Source of the DNA: an uncultured Granulosicoccaceae bacterium
Lineage (GTDB): Bacteria > Pseudomonadota > Gammaproteobacteria > Granulosicoccales > Granulosicoccaceae
Assembly: GCA_937981955.1 (NCBI GenBank)
Contig: CALJNA010000069.1
Location: forward strand, 1 to 47,537
DNA length: 47,537 nucleotides
Direction of reading: 5' to 3'
In this document: positions 1 through 8,276 of the stretch, one piece after another
Layout: each line of letters starts with the position of its first letter
Numbering within the stretch: position 1 is the stretch's first letter
The notes under the pieces: model-generated
What the model was told of the DNA's origin: nothing
Database searches by the model: none
What the model saw: only the letters and a program-made list of their open reading frames with translations
Made by a program: the position numbers and the translations under genes

Positions 1-119
1 ATCATCAGGCTTGAAAGCCACACACATTATGAGTCAAATGCAGATCACCAGCGCAATTCAAATTCCAAAATGCCTGATTCAGGCATTAACCCATATATAC
101 GAGGCTGCTCACAAATCCC

Positions 120-147
120 TTGTTCTGTGCAACTAATTCGATAAAAT
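120..147 (+). promoter_or_regulatory. Putative sigma-70 promoter of the YHS gene
   Basis: A TTGTTC box (120-125) and a TAAAAT box (142-147) are separated by 16 bases. Transcription would start near 154 and leave a leader of about 35 bases before the ATG at 189. The rest of 1-188 shows no gene. This rests on pattern match only. Confidence 0.4.
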
Positions 148-188
148 TGGGTCAATCAGTATATTCGTAGCAACAATACAGTGGAACC

Positions 189-662
189 ATGAAATTACTT
201 ACTCGAATAGCTATCACGCTTTTATTTGTGTTCACAGCCGGACAAACACTGGCTGCATCTGAGGTCAACACGCTCGATAAAGAAGGCCTGTTAAGTTCCT
301 ACGAAGAAACTGGCATCGCCATTCGGGGCTATGATACTGTTGCGTACTTCACGCAGGGTAAACCTGTGGAAGGCAAGCCTGAGCATTCAATAGACTGGCG
401 CGGTGCTACCTGGTTGTTCTCAACACAGGAACACGCGGAATTGTTCGACGCTGAACCGGAAAAATACGCGCCACAATACGGCGGCTATTGCGCCTATGGA
501 GTCGCGCAAGGGTATTTGGTTAAAATTGAACCCGATCAATGGAGCATTGTTGATAATAAACTCTATTTGAATTATGACCGGGGTGTACAGAAGAAATGGG
601 TAAAAGACATTCCAGGCTTTATTACAAAAGCTAACGATCAATTTTCCGCTTTACTGAAATAA
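189..662 (+). CDS. Secreted YHS-domain protein
   Basis: A 157-residue protein with a clear signal peptide (residues 1-22; basic start, hydrophobic core, TLA before the likely cut). It is followed by a YHS-type domain at about residues 44-105, with the characteristic GYDTVAYF opening and the YGGYCAYG segment that holds its only cysteine (Cys101). YHS domains are small modules often found with metal-handling proteins. This one should be periplasmic, and its substrate or metal is unknown. The ATG at 189 has only a weak GGAA ribosome site. The DoxX-like membrane gene starts 17 bases after the stop, so the two probably share a transcript and may act together at the inner membrane. Confidence 0.8.
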   Translation: MKLLTRIAITLLFVFTAGQTLAASEVNTLDKEGLLSSYEETGIAIRGYDTVAYFTQGKPVEGKPEHSIDWRGATWLFSTQEHAELFDAEPEKYAPQYGGYCAYGVAQGYLVKIEPDQWSIVDNKLYLNYDRGVQKKWVKDIPGFITKANDQFSALLK

Positions 663-679
663 AGACTGAAATAAACCAG

Positions 680-1180
680 ATGAATTATGTAAAACCAATA
701 ATTAGTTGGGCTATTGCTCTGTGGGCCTGCAAAATTTTTCTGTTTTCACTGCCTTACAAGTTCACTAAACACCCGGATACGGAACATATATTCGGCACCA
801 TTGGTCAATGGATATCTGACACGATTAATGAAGGACTGGGTAACTTGTTTACCAGTATTGGCTCGTACCTGGTTGGGTCGTTCGAACTGATCACGTCGAT
901 TGTTTTATTGATACCAGCTGTGTTTTGGGTTTTAAACAAAACTGGATTAAGAAAATCAGGATCGATGCGGCAGCGATTTCATGCTATCGGCGGCTTAATG
1001 GCGTCGGCTGTAATGGTTGGTGCCGTGTTTTTTCATCTGTTCACACCGCTAGGCATTGAAGTACTGCACGAAGGAAAAAGCGATGGTGGCTCATTGTTTT
1101 ATGCAGCGGTTTCCATACTGGTATTGGGTCTGGTGTTGTTTTTCCTGAACCGTGCAGGTTTATCCAAACACCACGCATAA
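680..1180 (+). CDS. DoxX-like integral membrane protein
   Basis: A 166-residue hydrophobic protein with about four membrane segments (roughly residues 7-25, 62-87, 105-127 and 137-158). The segment pattern and the FTKHPDTEHIF motif after the first helix recall DoxX-like proteins, which have been linked to membrane redox functions. That assignment is by resemblance only. It directly follows the YHS gene and is followed by a good intrinsic terminator, so 189-1180 looks like a two-gene unit. No strong Shine-Dalgarno precedes the ATG, which would fit translation linked to the upstream gene. Confidence 0.6.
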   Translation: MNYVKPIISWAIALWACKIFLFSLPYKFTKHPDTEHIFGTIGQWISDTINEGLGNLFTSIGSYLVGSFELITSIVLLIPAVFWVLNKTGLRKSGSMRQRFHAIGGLMASAVMVGAVFFHLFTPLGIEVLHEGKSDGGSLFYAAVSILVLGLVLFFLNRAGLSKHHA

Positions 1181-1226
1181 ATTCTCAATCCAAAAGATAC
1201 TTTGAAGTAAAAATCAAAAAGCTGAT

Positions 1227-1260
1227 ATGGTTTACGCGTCAAATGCGTAGACCATTTTTC
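1227..1260 (+). terminator. Rho-independent terminator after the YHS/DoxX-like pair
   Basis: ATGGTTTACGC (1227-1237) pairs with GCGTAGACCAT (1245-1255), 11 bp with one G-U, around a 7-base loop, and is followed by a run of T. GCTGA/TCAGC outside can extend the stem. The rest of 1261-1576 shows no gene. Confidence 0.7.
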
Positions 1261-1576
1261 AGCAATTACCAATTGCACATGTTATTGAACATAACATGGC
1301 GATATGCCAACAACGCAATTATGCTGTCGCCCATCTGATTGCATCGAAACGCTCACATTCTCACGTATTTAGCCTGCCTCAACTGCCCAAAAACCACGCT
1401 TTGCAGACGCCTGTGTCAAATCTGAAAACACCGTGCGTTAACTTCAGTACACCCCAATCAGGTGCATAGCGCTGGATTTTTTCGCATGGGAGTGAAAGTG
1501 GATATGCGCTACACTCGAATTATTGTTAACGCCGCTGGCACCACACCCCGCGGCGCAGGATATAGGACACGAGCAA

Positions 1577-2281
1577 ATGAACATCAGACACATTGGCGCA
1601 ATAATGAGCCCGCTTGCCCTGCTGGCATGCGTCATAACACCCGGTCTCGGGCATGCTGACTGGACAGGCGGAATCGAAGGTGGACAGGTAATCACCGGCG
1701 ATAACAAAGGCACAAAAATCCGATTAAAACTGAGTAATAGTGATCGCCCGTTCAGCCAGGCCATCTATGCCGACTGGATTCGCGGTGACGATGATAACGA
1801 TAGCTATGAAATTGGCTACACGCCACGATACTGGTTTAGCGAGCAAGCTTATGCGTTTGGAGAAGGTAAAGTGCAAACGTCGAACGTTACCAACGTCGAG
1901 TTACAAAATTCGTTACTGGCAGGTGTTGGTATTCAACTGATCAACACAGAATCGCAAAAACTCTTTGCTGAAGCTGGCGCGGGCCAGTTGTTTACCAGAT
2001 TCGAAACAGTTGCACCCGGACAGGAATCCACAGAATCGACTGGCATTGCCATTGGTCGTCTCGGTGCATCACAAGTATTGTCAGACTTGATAAAATTTGA
2101 ACTCGATGCGGACTATGCAACGGCTGAAGATCTGGTCACAACAAAGGCTGAAGCAGGCATCTCGCTTAGAACCGCAGGCGGTGCAATCAAATACAGTTAC
2201 CGCGCACGCACCTCGCAATTCGGTGATGAAGATCGAATCAGTACGAACGATTCGTCCGTATCATTTACCTATGGTTTCTAG
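1577..2281 (+). CDS. DUF481-family outer-membrane beta-barrel protein
   Basis: From the ATG at 1577 this is a 234-residue protein. An in-frame ATG 54 bases upstream exists, but starting at 1577 puts a proper signal peptide at the N-terminus (ending near GLGHA) with a weak ACGAG site before it. The mature part is made of alternating-hydrophobicity strands rich in Tyr, Gly and Asn, and ends in YGF, a terminal aromatic residue as in many outer-membrane barrels. The fold and motifs (IGYTPRYWF, LLAGVGIQLI) match the DUF481 (YdiY-like) family, whose function is poorly known. A second DUF481 protein is encoded at 44945-45775. No partner gene is adjacent. Confidence 0.7.
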   Translation: MNIRHIGAIMSPLALLACVITPGLGHADWTGGIEGGQVITGDNKGTKIRLKLSNSDRPFSQAIYADWIRGDDDNDSYEIGYTPRYWFSEQAYAFGEGKVQTSNVTNVELQNSLLAGVGIQLINTESQKLFAEAGAGQLFTRFETVAPGQESTESTGIAIGRLGASQVLSDLIKFELDADYATAEDLVTTKAEAGISLRTAGGAIKYSYRARTSQFGDEDRISTNDSSVSFTYGF

Positions 2282-2339
2282 TTAGCGACAGCTTCTGGAA
2301 GCGTTACCCGAATCGTCGTTTTGGATTGCCCTGGCAGGA

Positions 2340-2903
2340 TTAACTTCCGCCAGCGGCAGTTAACTTCGGTGCACCCTTCCCTGTTGCACGCACAATCGCA
2401 TCAGTGATCAATTCCTTGGCTTCGGTCACATCACCCCAATGACTGATCTTGACCCACTTACCCGGCTCCAGATCTTTGTAGTGCTGAAAGAAATGTTCAA
2501 CCTGCTCACGCGTGATAGATGGCAAGTCACTGTAAGATTGCGTTTCTACGTATCGGTGCGACATCTTTTCTGATGGCACGGCAATGAGTTTTTCATCCTG
2601 CCCCCCATCGTCTTCCATAACCAGCACACCAATCGGTCTGCAGTTGATAACAGCACCAGGCATGATCGGTCGCGTGTTGCACACAAGCACATCTATCGGG
2701 TCGCCGTCTTCAGATAATGTGTGAGGTACGAACCCATAGTTACCTGGATAACGCATAGGCGTATAAAGGAAACGATCAACGAACAAAGCACCCGAGTCTT
2801 TATCCATCTCATACTTGATTGGTTCGCCACCCACTGGCACTTCGATAATCACATTGATATCGTTGGGCGCATCATGCCCCATTGGGATTTTGTCGAGTTT
2901 CAT
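2340..2903 (-). CDS. ppa: Soluble inorganic pyrophosphatase, family I (copy 1)
   Basis: A cytoplasmic enzyme that splits PPi to two phosphates and so pulls biosynthetic reactions forward. The 187-residue protein has the family I signature DGDPIDV (residues 66-72) with its metal-binding aspartates, the [12 protein letters not shown] motif and the EDDGGQDEK loop. I chose the ATG at 2903 over a TTG three codons upstream. It lies downstream of a near-identical paralog (about 70% identical by eye) and of a membrane PPase gene. A hairpin separates it from copy 1's upstream neighbour, so it may have its own promoter. Compared with copy 2 it has a 10-residue C-terminal tail. Confidence 0.95.
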   Translation of the reverse strand: MKLDKIPMGHDAPNDINVIIEVPVGGEPIKYEMDKDSGALFVDRFLYTPMRYPGNYGFVPHTLSEDGDPIDVLVCNTRPIMPGAVINCRPIGVLVMEDDGGQDEKLIAVPSEKMSHRYVETQSYSDLPSITREQVEHFFQHYKDLEPGKWVKISHWGDVTEAKELITDAIVRATGKGAPKLTAAGGS

Positions 2904-2951
2904 TTCTTGCAAATCAAATGGTCAGTGTCCTAACCAAATAAAGTGCAAGAA

Positions 2952-2970
2952 TGCCGCCAATTAGGCGGCA
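2952..2970 (-). terminator. Stem-loop between the two ppa genes
   Basis: TGCCGCC (2952-2958) and GGCGGCA (2964-2970) form a perfect 7-bp stem with a 5-base loop just after the stop of copy 2. On the minus strand it is followed by TTCTTGC, only weakly T-rich, so this may be a weak terminator or attenuator. Confidence 0.5.
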
Positions 2971-2991
2971 GTTTACGGGCTGAAACGCGCT

Positions 2992-3522
2992 TTACGACGC
3001 CGCAGCGCGGGCAATAGCCTCGGTTAATAACTGTTTCGCGCGGGCAGCTGAACCCCATTCCTGGATTTTGACCCATTTGCCGGGTTCAAGATCTTTGTAG
3101 TGGGTGAAGAAGTGCTCTATCTGCTCACGTGTTATAGCCGGCAAATCACCGTGTTCTCTGACGTTCTCATAACGCTTGGTGACTTCAACCGACGGCACCG
3201 CAATCAATTTCTCATCCTGACCACCATCATCTTCCATCGCCAGTACACCAATGGGCACACAATTCACCACAGCGCCAGGGACAATGGCGCGCGTATTACA
3301 AATCAGCACGTCCGTCGGGTCGCCATCTTCAGACAAGGTGTGAGGTACAAAACCATAGTTGCCCGGATAGCGCATGGGTGTATACAAGAAACGATCAACA
3401 AATAAAGCACCGGAATGCTTGTCCAGCTCATACTTGATTGGCTCCCCGCCAATCGGCACCTCAACAATCACGTTGATATCGTCGGGGGCATTGTTCCCGA
3501 TCGGGATATTCTCAATATTCAT
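2992..3522 (-). CDS. ppa: Soluble inorganic pyrophosphatase, family I (copy 2)
   Basis: A 176-residue family I PPase, clearly a tandem duplicate of the gene at 2340-2903. The whole stretch around [17 protein letters not shown] is identical in both. The signature reads DGDPTDV (residues 66-72): Thr replaces the usual aliphatic residue between two metal-ligand positions, a deviation from the family pattern, though all catalytic aspartates remain. The ATG at 3522 has no Shine-Dalgarno. Its leader instead carries ACCTCCTTA, the sequence of the 16S rRNA tail. It follows hppA after a good terminator, so it is probably transcribed separately. The second copy may serve a different growth state. Confidence 0.93.
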   Translation of the reverse strand: MNIENIPIGNNAPDDINVIVEVPIGGEPIKYELDKHSGALFVDRFLYTPMRYPGNYGFVPHTLSEDGDPTDVLICNTRAIVPGAVVNCVPIGVLAMEDDGGQDEKLIAVPSVEVTKRYENVREHGDLPAITREQIEHFFTHYKDLEPGKWVKIQEWGSAARAKQLLTEAIARAAAS

Positions 3523-3572
3523 GGGTAAGGAGGTAACTCATTTATGTTTGATATTAATAAACTGCGGACAAA

Positions 3573-3598
3573 ATAAAGGGCCTCGATGGAGACCCTTT
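3573..3598 (-). terminator. Rho-independent terminator of hppA
   Basis: Read on the minus strand, AAAGGGTCTC pairs with GAGGCCCTTT (10 bp with one G-U, loop CATC) and is followed by ATTTT. It lies between the hppA stop and the copy 2 ppa start. Confidence 0.75.
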
Positions 3599-3653
3599 AC
3601 TGTGACTGCTGTCGGAAACCTTACATCGGTTGCCAAAAACCAGTTAGAAGCAA

Positions 3654-5669
3654 TTACAAGATTGGTGCAATAACCAGACTAACAATTGCCATAACGTTAA
3701 TAAGAATGTTCATGGACGGACCAGATGTGTCTTTGAACGGGTCGCCAACGGTATCACCGATAACCGCAGCATTGTGTGCTTCAGAACCTTTACCGCCAAG
3801 GTTACCTTTTTCAACGTACTTCTTCGCGTTATCCCATGCACCACCAGCGTTTGCCATCATGAGTGCCAACAGCACACAACCAAGAAGACCACCGGCGAGC
3901 ATACCGCCAAGCGCTTCAGCACCAATGATGAAACCAACAACCGGAGGTGCCGCTACAGCGATACAACCAGGCAGTATCATTTTCTTCAATGCAGCCGTGG
4001 TCGCAATATCCACACAGCGATCGCTGTCAGGCTCTGCATTACCTTCTTTCAGACCCGGTATTTCTTTGAACTGCCGGCGAATCTCTTCAATCATTTCCAT
4101 TGCAGCATCACCCACAGCTGTCATGGTAATTGCTGCAATCAGAAACGGAAGTAAACCACCGATAAACAATCCGACAAGCACCGTCGGGTTGGAAAGCTCA
4201 AGTGCAAAGTCTGGCTGGTGCACCGTCATGGTTTCAACAAACGCTGCAATTATCGCAAGAGCAGCAAGTGCCGCAGCACCAATCGCAAAACCTTTACCAA
4301 TTGCTGCCGTGGTGTTACCCACTTCATCAAGACCATCGGTAATTTCTCGTGTGTCTTCGCCAAGTCCTGCCATTTCAGCAATACCACCAGCATTATCAGC
4401 AACCGGTCCGTATGCATCGAGCGCCATAGTCATACCAACGGTGGCCAACATACCAACCGCCGCGATACCAACACCATAAAGGCCTGCAACAGACGTTGAG
4501 ATAAAGATGATCATACAAATGGTAAGAACCGGAATAACCACCGACTCCATACCAACAGCCAGACCAGTAATGATGACCGTAGCGCTACCGGTTTTACCCG
4601 ATTCCGCTATGCGTCTTACCGGACCCATCGCAGTATAGTATTCGGTCACCAGGCCGATGATGATGCCACCAGCAGTACCGGCAACAATTGCCCACCACAC
4701 GTTTAAGCTGATGCCCATAAGAAGAACCAGAATGAAAGCAGCACCGATTAGCGCGGCGGCTGAAATCTGATGGCCGAGGCGCAATGCTTTTTCAGGTGCT
4801 TCACTTGATTTTGATCGAACAATATAAATACCCAGAATCGAACAGAGCAAGCCAACGCTTGCCAGAGCCAGCGGCATGAACATCAACGCGCTGCGACTAC
4901 CACCCAGCGCTTCAACACCGTGACTTCCAGCCAGAACCAGCGTGGACGCAATAGCGATGGTTGCGATCATGGAACCACAATAAGACTCGAAAATATCCGA
5001 GCCCATGCCAGCAACGTCACCCACGTTGTCACCAACGTTATCAGCAATAACGCCGGGGTTACGAGGATCGTCTTCGGGTATACCGGCTTCCAGCTTACCC
5101 ACAAGATCTGCACCTACATCGGCTGATTTGGTGAAGATACCTCCACCGACGCGCGAGAACAGCGCAACACTGGATGCGCCCATGCCAAAACCGTGGATTG
5201 CGTGGACCGACTCGGGGTCACCACCAAACAGAAAATACAGAAGACCAAGTCCCACCAGACCCAGGGCCGCAACACACAGTCCCATGATCGAGCCGCCAAA
5301 AAAGGCGACAGTCAGCGCTTCAGAGGCACCCTTCTCATGCGCGGCAACCGTGGTTCGCACATTTGCCTTGGTGGCTGAAAACATGCCCAGATAGCCAGCG
5401 CCGGCCGAACAGGCTGCACCAACGATGAATGCCAGGGTGGTACCGAATCCGACAGAAATCAGCAGCAAAAACGCAAGAACTGCCGCGAAAATTCCCAACA
5501 TTTTGTACTCGCGGTGCATAAACACCATGGCACCCGAATGAATCGAATCGCCTATTTTCTTGATCTTGCCCTCACCTTCCGGGTAATCGATCAGCATTCG
5601 GTATATGACGAAGGCCACAAAAAGCCCTCCACAACCGAGAATGATCGGTAAAAGTCCGCTCCACCCCAT
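3654..5669 (-). CDS. hppA: Membrane-bound ion-translocating pyrophosphatase
   Basis: An inner-membrane pump that couples PPi hydrolysis to export of H+ (or Na+). The 671-residue protein has about 16 membrane helices, the usual bacterial length. The PPi-binding motif DVGADLVGK is at 184-192, the aspartate-rich [12 protein letters not shown] follows, and SDIFESY carries the conserved Glu near the gate. The motif [10 protein letters not shown] (451-460) has Ala where K+-independent enzymes have Lys, which predicts a K+-dependent enzyme. H+ and Na+ pumping cannot be told apart by eye. The ATG at 5669 is preceded by AGGGGA. The gene lies upstream of two soluble PPase genes in the same direction, so all three PPi-splitting enzymes sit together. 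Confidence 0.96.
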   Translation of the reverse strand: MGWSGLLPIILGCGGLFVAFVIYRMLIDYPEGEGKIKKIGDSIHSGAMVFMHREYKMLGIFAAVLAFLLLISVGFGTTLAFIVGAACSAGAGYLGMFSATKANVRTTVAAHEKGASEALTVAFFGGSIMGLCVAALGLVGLGLLYFLFGGDPESVHAIHGFGMGASSVALFSRVGGGIFTKSADVGADLVGKLEAGIPEDDPRNPGVIADNVGDNVGDVAGMGSDIFESYCGSMIATIAIASTLVLAGSHGVEALGGSRSALMFMPLALASVGLLCSILGIYIVRSKSSEAPEKALRLGHQISAAALIGAAFILVLLMGISLNVWWAIVAGTAGGIIIGLVTEYYTAMGPVRRIAESGKTGSATVIITGLAVGMESVVIPVLTICMIIFISTSVAGLYGVGIAAVGMLATVGMTMALDAYGPVADNAGGIAEMAGLGEDTREITDGLDEVGNTTAAIGKGFAIGAAALAALAIIAAFVETMTVHQPDFALELSNPTVLVGLFIGGLLPFLIAAITMTAVGDAAMEMIEEIRRQFKEIPGLKEGNAEPDSDRCVDIATTAALKKMILPGCIAVAAPPVVGFIIGAEALGGMLAGGLLGCVLLALMMANAGGAWDNAKKYVEKGNLGGKGSEAHNAAVIGDTVGDPFKDTSGPSMNILINVMAIVSLVIAPIL

Positions 5670-5871
5670 CGAAATTGTCCCCTGTTAGTCGTGGTAGTTG
5701 TAAAACCGCCAAATTGTAACCCAAGTAGCGCGTAGACTCGACAATACAAAGCAGCTATTTGACACTAAATAAACTTCGGGAGACCCCAAACATCCCGGAT
5801 CCCGACCAGTGGGCCGGTCTAATTGCTAAGCTTAGCGCTCCAATTGATCTCCACATCAGAACGGGACTAAC

Positions 5872-6210
5872 TTGAATCAGCTCATTTTCCACCTGGCCAG
5901 CGCAACTGATGCACAGAATCTGGCAAAAAAAGGCGTTTATCGAACCGCATCTCTGGACAGTGAAGGCTTTATACATTGCTGCACGGCAGAGCAGCTACCT
6001 GGCGTCGTACAGCGCTACTACGCCGAAGCGCAGGAATTAACGGTACTCACTATCGACCCTGACGCACTCGAAGCCAGGCTCGTGTTTGAAAACACCGTTG
6101 GCGGCGAAGAGTTGTTTCCCCATGTTTACGGTGAGATCAACCAGCAAGCGGTTCGCAGCGATGAAGTGATTGGCCGGCAACGTATTCTGGAGCTGGCGGG
6201 TAGCGCTTAG
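5872..6210 (+). CDS. DUF952-family protein
   Basis: A 112-residue soluble protein with the DUF952 pattern: a start like IFHLASATD, then GVYRTASLDSEGFIHCCT with the conserved His-Cys-Cys, and HVYGEI near the end. The family has an ADP-ribosyltransferase-like fold in structural surveys, but its function is unknown. No ATG fits, and I take the TTG at 5872, which places the first strand where the family begins. A GGGA lies about nine bases upstream. It is divergent from hppA across about 200 bases and heads a short plus-strand run with the next two genes. Confidence 0.8.
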   Translation: MNQLIFHLASATDAQNLAKKGVYRTASLDSEGFIHCCTAEQLPGVVQRYYAEAQELTVLTIDPDALEARLVFENTVGGEELFPHVYGEINQQAVRSDEVIGRQRILELAGSA

Positions 6211-6271
6211 TTATGTTGCTAATCTTTTGCAAATACGCGCTGCTTTGAGCGCGCGACCAAGGAGCCATGGC

Positions 6272-6526
6272 GTGTCCAATATAAAATTGAACCCCGAACA
6301 AACAGCACGCATGGTCGAGCTTATTCAGACCTATTTCAATGAAAAGCTTGACAGTCAAATCGGCCGCTTCGATGCCGAGTTCCTGCTCGATTTTTTCGCC
6401 AGCGAAATTGGGGTGTTTTATTACAACCAGGCCCTTACCGATGCAAACGCGCTGTTGAGTCAGCAATTCGAAACCATGGCTGAATCACTTGGCGAGCTTG
6501 AAAAATGGACCCCTGCGCATCGGTAG
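6272..6526 (+). CDS. DUF2164-family small protein
   Basis: An 84-residue protein matching DUF2164: an N-terminal 'I-L-P-E-Q' style opening, then YFNEKLDSQIGRFDAEFLL, and the family's conserved DFFASEIGVFYYNQAL. Function unknown. The frame is open further upstream, but the GTG at 6272 is preceded by a strong AAGGAG with a 7-base spacer and begins exactly where the family does, so I set the start there. It lies between DUF952 and the TerC-family gene, all on the plus strand. Confidence 0.8.
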   Translation: MSNIKLNPEQTARMVELIQTYFNEKLDSQIGRFDAEFLLDFFASEIGVFYYNQALTDANALLSQQFETMAESLGELEKWTPAHR

Positions 6527-6573
6527 CCTACAATCGCTTGCATCACTCACTTAAATCGTAGCGAGCTATATCA

Positions 6574-7371
6574 ATGGAAAGCCTGTTGAATATTGAAAAC
6601 CTGCTGACCCTTGGCGCACTGATTGTTCTACAAGCTGTGCTGGGATTCGACAATCTGTTGTACATATCACTCGAATCCAAACGAGCACCAGCGGATAAAC
6701 AAGCCTGGGTGCGAAAAATGGGCATTGGTTTGGCGATGGTGTTGCGTATCGTTTTACTGTTTATTCTGATGTCCCTGATAGCCAAAGTTCAGGAACCCTT
6801 CTTCAGCTTTCATAAGGAAGGCGTGATTGAATTAACCGTCAATCTGCACGCCGTTATCGTGTTAGTAGGCGGCGTCTTTATCCTTTACACGGCCACGAAA
6901 GAAGTTATGCACATGATGCACATAGAAGAAGATCATGTTGAAGAGAAAAAACCAAAATCTGTAGGTATGGTGATTTTCTGGATCGTGCTGATGAACCTTG
7001 TCTTCTCGTTCGATTCCATTCTTAGTGCGATGGCCTTAACCGATGTGTTCTGGGTTATGGCAACTGCCATTATCATTGGCGGCTTGTTAATGATCTGGCT
7101 GGCCGATCGGGTATCAGGCTTTCTTGAGAAAAACCGTATGTATGAAGTACTCGGCCTGTTCATACTGTTCGTCGTCGGCATTATGCTGATCTCCGAGGGC
7201 GGGCATCTGGCACACTTGAAACTATTCGGCAATCCAGTAGAAGCGATGAGCAAAACCACCTTCTATTTTGTTATTGGCGTACTGGTACTTACCGATATCG
7301 TGCAATCCCGTTACCAGAAAAAACTGTTGGCTAAAGCTGCGAAGAACAAGGTAAATACCAGTCAAGCATAA
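6574..7371 (+). CDS. TerC-family integral membrane protein
   Basis: A 265-residue protein with about seven to eight membrane helices and the TerC-family acidic motifs inside the membrane: GFDNLLYISL in the first helix and VFSFDSILSAMAL after the His/Glu-rich cytoplasmic loop (MHMMHIEEDHVEE, around residues 112-124). Family members such as E. coli Alx export Mn2+, and Bacillus homologs help load secreted enzymes with metal. A metal-export role here is therefore inferred. No yybP-ykoY riboswitch fits in the 47-base gap before it. It ends convergently 19 bases from the SET gene. Confidence 0.85.
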   Translation: MESLLNIENLLTLGALIVLQAVLGFDNLLYISLESKRAPADKQAWVRKMGIGLAMVLRIVLLFILMSLIAKVQEPFFSFHKEGVIELTVNLHAVIVLVGGVFILYTATKEVMHMMHIEEDHVEEKKPKSVGMVIFWIVLMNLVFSFDSILSAMALTDVFWVMATAIIIGGLLMIWLADRVSGFLEKNRMYEVLGLFILFVVGIMLISEGGHLAHLKLFGNPVEAMSKTTFYFVIGVLVLTDIVQSRYQKKLLAKAAKNKVNTSQA

Positions 7372-7390
7372 CTGCGCTGGCGTTGGGCGG

Positions 7391-7828
7391 TTACCAACCG
7401 TAGTCGTGTGTTAATTCTTCACCCTGTTCAATTTCACGCAGGGTGACGACCTCTGTGTCAGTCAAAGCACAGTTCGGTGAGGAGTCATGATTGATAAAAC
7501 GAAATTCGTTGGTAATTTCCAGCCCAATTCGTTTGTTCAGCCACAGAACGTATGTGCCGTCTTTTTCAGTCAGCATGCCGTGCAATCGACCCAGACTCTT
7601 ACCGGCTTTGATTTTCTTGGCTGCAAACAAGCCTTTCCCATGAATGGGACTATCAGCAACAAAAGTGCGCTTGGCCATCTTTTGAGCGTTTTTGGCCGCT
7701 GTTTTACTGTAGCGATCAGGATTAATCTCAATGGAACAACTTTTTTCCGATAACGCAGCCTGATCGCCTGCAGAGGTGATATCGGCTATGTCGTCAGCAA
7801 AGGAAGGGTTTGAATCAGAAGGTTTCAT
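7391..7828 (-). CDS. SET-domain protein
   Basis: A 145-residue protein. The N-terminal 50 residues look disordered. Residues 54-145 form a compact SET fold with the motifs that define it: SPIHGKGLFA, FINHDSSPNCAL (the NHxxxPN knot) and EELTHDYGW (the ELTxDY end). SET proteins methylate lysines using S-adenosylmethionine. The bacterial substrate is unknown, and the Cys-rich post-SET motif is absent. It is the last gene of the smc-to-pilZ run. A perfect 11-bp hairpin ends two bases upstream of the ATG and there is no Shine-Dalgarno. An internal ATG (residue 51) could also be the start. Confidence 0.8.
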   Translation of the reverse strand: MKPSDSNPSFADDIADITSAGDQAALSEKSCSIEINPDRYSKTAAKNAQKMAKRTFVADSPIHGKGLFAAKKIKAGKSLGRLHGMLTEKDGTYVLWLNKRIGLEITNEFRFINHDSSPNCALTDTEVVTLREIEQGEELTHDYGW

Positions 7829-7830
7829 AA

Positions 7831-7860
7831 TATACCGCGCTTAAGTGAGCGCGGTATATT
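7831..7860. promoter_or_regulatory. Perfect inverted repeat abutting the SET gene start
   Basis: ATATACCGCGC (7831-7841) and GCGCGGTATAT (7850-7860) match over 11 bp with an 8-base loop. In the minus-strand mRNA the hairpin would end two bases before the start codon. There is no T tract, so an operator or a translation-blocking hairpin is more likely than a terminator. Confidence 0.55.
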
Positions 7861-7919
7861 AGCGTACTGGTATGCAGGGTCAAGTTGTCTGGTCGACAAT
7901 TAACCCTTTTGTACTGCAA

Positions 7920-8267
7920 TTACATCGTTTGCGTTGGTCGTTCGCCTTGAATAGCAGCCGCAAGATGTTGTTCGATGTTCGACTTGGTGCCACCGTTATC
8001 TTCATCAGAGAATTGCACGCCGACACCTGGCGTCTTGTTACCCTGAGCACCGGCAGGTGTAACCCAGACCACTTTGCCGCTAACAGGAACTGGCGAGTTG
8101 TCGTCCATCAGTTTGAGCAGCATGAATACTTCATCACCCAGCTCATAGGCTCGCGAAGTCGGTACAAACACAGCACCGTTTTGCACGAACGACATATAAG
8201 AGGAATACAATGCGCCTCTGTCAGTGATGGAAAAAGCGATAATGCCCTTGCGGGTTTGTTCAGTCAT
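7920..8267 (-). CDS. pilZ: PilZ-domain protein, type IV pilus assembly type
   Basis: A 115-residue single PilZ domain. It follows holB by nine bases, and the holB-pilZ pair is the arrangement of Pseudomonas pilZ, which is needed for pilus assembly. As in that protein, the RxxxR and D/NxSxxG motifs that bind cyclic di-GMP are missing: the region reads YMSFVQNGAVFV. It therefore probably works by protein contacts (FimX/PilB in known systems) rather than by binding the nucleotide. The end of the domain, GVGVQFSDED, is well kept. pilW, another pilus gene, is encoded at 29560. Confidence 0.88.
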   Translation of the reverse strand: MTEQTRKGIIAFSITDRGALYSSYMSFVQNGAVFVPTSRAYELGDEVFMLLKLMDDNSPVPVSGKVVWVTPAGAQGNKTPGVGVQFSDEDNGGTKSNIEQHLAAAIQGERPTQTM

Positions 8268-8276
8268 GAGACACCT

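Noticed and set aside
3586..4479. Long plus-strand open frame (297 codons) opposite hppA
   Set aside because: It is Ser/Ala/Pro-rich low-complexity translation fully antisense to the strongly conserved hppA, with no ribosome site and no family resemblance.
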